Shown here: positions 14,655 to 15,876 of the stretch, piece by piece
Layout of the letters: each line of letters starts with the position of its first letter
How positions within the stretch are numbered: position 1 is the first letter of the stretch
Assembly (NCBI GenBank): GCA_016704535.1
Contig: JADIZZ010000025.1
Location: 1 to 15,876, forward strand
Source of the DNA: Betaproteobacteria bacterium
Lineage (GTDB): Bacteria > Pseudomonadota > Gammaproteobacteria > Burkholderiales > Burkholderiaceae_C
DNA length: 15,876 bases
Reading direction: 5' to 3'
Notes under the pieces: generated by a model
What the model saw: the letters and a program-made list of their open reading frames with translations, nothing else
Databases searched by the model: none
What the model was told of the DNA's origin: nothing
Position numbers and translations under genes: made by a program

Positions 14655-15332
14655 ATGGACGCACTGGACCGCACTGCCGTGCTCGAACGCCAACTGTTGC
14701 TTCAGCTGGGCGACCGACTCAAACGTCTGCGCAAGTCGCAGGGCCTGGGAACGGTTGAGATGGCCAAGCGCGCTGGCATCTCCCGCACGACGCTCGGCTC
14801 TGTAGAAGCTGGTGACCCGGGGCCGTCCATCGGGACCTACCTTCGCGTGATGTCGTTGCTGGGCGTCAGCGGAGAACTGGCTTTGCTGGCAGGTGATGCC
14901 TTGCAGCCAGCGCCTGCGGGAAGCGCCGCCGCTCGCTCCAGGCGTGCACGACCCGTCGTGCAGGTGACGGTGTCGACCGACGAGTCCCGTCACCAGGTTC
15001 AGGATCTTCAGAGTCTGGCGCTGCATGAAGAGGCCGTACGGCTGGTTCGCGCCGATCCTGCGCTGCTGCTGCAGGCCCAAGCGACGCTGGAGCGCTGGCT
15101 TGGCACCGGCAGTTCCCGCTCATCGGGCTTATGGCGCGAGTGGCAAGAGATCCTGCGCGAAGGCAAGTGGCGCAAGATCCTGGGCCGTACGCGACGTGCG
15201 CAGGAACTCCGCCAAGCCTCTCCGCTCACTGCAGTGCTCCCCGCGCAAGTGCGCCAAGGCGTGCTGGACCAAGTGGGTCAGTTGCGCAAGGGGCTTGTGC
15301 TCGGCGACCCCGAGATCGAGGCGCCGGCATGA
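14655..15332 (+). CDS. Xre-family regulator/antitoxin paired with a DUF6036 protein
   Basis: The 225-residue protein has an N-terminal HTH (17-79: QLGDRLKRLRKSQGLGTVEMAKRAGISRTTLGSVEAGDPGPSIGTYLRVMSLLG), a basic linker (SAAARSRRARP) and a helical C-terminal part (DLQSLALHEEAVRLVRADPALLLQAQATLERWL, then EWQEILREGKWRKILGRTRRAQELRQASPLTAVL), a layout I know from Xre partners of DUF6036 nucleotidyltransferase-like proteins. Those pairs resemble AbiE-type systems, so it is probably the antitoxin and repressor of its own palindromic promoter. The ATG at 14655 is chosen because it follows the promoter directly. Its stop overlaps the next start as ATGA (15329-15332). Confidence 0.8.
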   Translation: MDALDRTAVLERQLLLQLGDRLKRLRKSQGLGTVEMAKRAGISRTTLGSVEAGDPGPSIGTYLRVMSLLGVSGELALLAGDALQPAPAGSAAARSRRARPVVQVTVSTDESRHQVQDLQSLALHEEAVRLVRADPALLLQAQATLERWLGTGSSRSSGLWREWQEILREGKWRKILGRTRRAQELRQASPLTAVLPAQVRQGVLDQVGQLRKGLVLGDPEIEAPA

Positions 15333-15832
15333 ACCGGGAGGAACTCGAGCACATCATCCGCGCGAGCGCCGACGTCACGGATCAGTACGAGTTCATCATC
15401 GTCGGCAGTCAATCGATCCTGGGCCCCGTACCGAATCCGCCGGAGGTCTTCACGATGTCTGCCGAAGCGGACATCTATCCGCTTCAGGCGCCTGAGCTCG
15501 CCGAGAAGATCGAAGGTGCGATCGGCGAAGGCTCGCAGTTCCACCAGACCTTTGGCTACTACGCGCAAGGTGTGGGCCCCGACACTGCCGTGCTCCCGCG
15601 CGGCTGGATGAGCCGTGTGCACAGGGTCCAGACCGCAGCCACCAACCACCGTGTCGGCTACTGCCTTGACCTGCTCGACCTGTTCATGTCCAAGGCCGCG
15701 CGCGAGGCCCCGCAGCTCAGCTCTTCAACCACGGCGCCAGCGCCTTCGCCAACTGTCGCAACAACGCCGGGTCCGGCATCGGAATCCGCAGGCTGGGTTG
15801 GCCCGATTCGGGATCGCGCTCGATGCGGATGA
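15329..15832 (+). pseudogene. DUF6036 nucleotidyltransferase-like protein, C-terminally truncated
   Basis: The protein starts MNREELEHIIRASADVTDQYEFIIVGSQSILGPVPNP and carries FTMSAEADIYPLQAPELAEKIEGAIGEGSQFHQTFGYYAQGVGPDTAVLPRGWMSR, then GYCLDLLDLFMSKAARE. This fits the DUF6036 family: VGSQSI at the fold start, the acidic EADIYP motif in the nucleotidyltransferase position, and FGYYAxGVxPDTAVLPxxW. The family normally continues after SKAxxGREKD with a helical C-terminal part. Here similarity stops at about 15705 and the frame runs through Ser/Thr/Pro-rich sequence that is the antisense of another gene. The lost end may abolish function. It is translationally coupled to the Xre gene by ATGA. 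Confidence 0.75.
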
Positions 15833-15876
15833 GCGGTGCCGCTCCCGGCCGACGCTGCGCGGCCAAACCCTGCAGC
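15717..15876 (-). CDS. C-terminal end of an unidentified protein (partial)
   Basis: A - strand frame is open from the window edge to a stop at 15717-15719 and reads LAAQRRPGAAPLIRIERDPESGQP, then SLRIPMPDPALLRQLAKALAPWLKS. This has normal protein composition (an acidic IERDPESGQ turn, a beta strand, then an amphipathic helix) and is much more gene-like than the + strand frame over the same bases. The start lies outside the window. I do not recognise the family. It is convergent with, and overlaps, the degenerate end of the DUF6036 frame, so a recombination junction probably lies just before 15717. Confidence 0.5.
   Translation of the reverse strand, partial: LQGLAAQRRPGAAPLIRIERDPESGQPSLRIPMPDPALLRQLAKALAPWLKS

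Noticed and set aside
14316..15080. A 254-codon - strand frame opposite the Xre gene
   Set aside because: It is antisense to the Xre HTH and to the promoter palindrome, with no recognisable domain.
1..15876. CRISPR array or prophage structural genes
   Set aside because: No regularly spaced repeats and no capsid, tail, portal or terminase sequences were seen.

Overview
The window is GC-rich DNA that looks like a betaproteobacterium, most likely of the order Burkholderiales. The reasons are the GC content, the SerA, ClsB and YbhN sequence types, a PEP-CTERM secreted protein, and the IS21, RES/Xre and HipBA types. The genus cannot be fixed from the sequence alone.

Left part (1 to about 6300): a run of broken genes. 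On the + strand lie a cardiolipin synthase (ClsB type) and a YbhN-like membrane protein, in the clsB-ybhN order known from other proteobacteria. On the - strand lie a small stress-type protein, a CheB-type methylesterase domain, D-3-phosphoglycerate dehydrogenase (SerA), the ATPase end of a sensor histidine kinase, an ankyrin fragment and an IS91-type transposase. Every one of the larger genes is cut by small indels, although the encoded peptides remain well conserved. This is either recent collective decay or a stretch of poor base accuracy.

Middle part (6468 to 11480): a complete IS21-family element (istA, istB) with compound terminal repeats and a 5-bp target duplication lies just 3' of a - strand DUF3494 (ice-binding-like) PEP-CTERM gene. 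That gene carries one indel that separates the sorting tag from the secreted domain. Next comes a RES/Xre (ParST/MbcTA-type) toxin-antitoxin pair with an intact antitoxin and a frameshifted toxin. The segment ends at a 3' fragment of tRNA-Asn(GTT) with its terminator, preceded by paired repeats. I read this as the right attachment site of an integrated island that occupies the window to its left.

Right part (11480 to 15876): a thermonuclease-family fragment, a strong - strand terminator, a small HTH gene behind an operator-like palindrome, a complete hipBA module, and a divergent Xre plus DUF6036 (nucleotidyltransferase-like) pair with a sharply defined palindromic promoter that predicts a leaderless transcript. 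The DUF6036 gene loses its family-like sequence near 15705, where the end of an unidentified convergent - strand gene begins.

Taken together the window is accessory DNA. Three toxin-antitoxin modules lie within about 6 kb around an att-like site, each with its own recognisable operator. No CRISPR array, rRNA or complete tRNA was found, and no wholly new system could be demonstrated. The best leads are the att-like structure, the leaderless Xre/DUF6036 promoter, and the three single-indel breaks (RES toxin, DUF3494 tag, istB tail).
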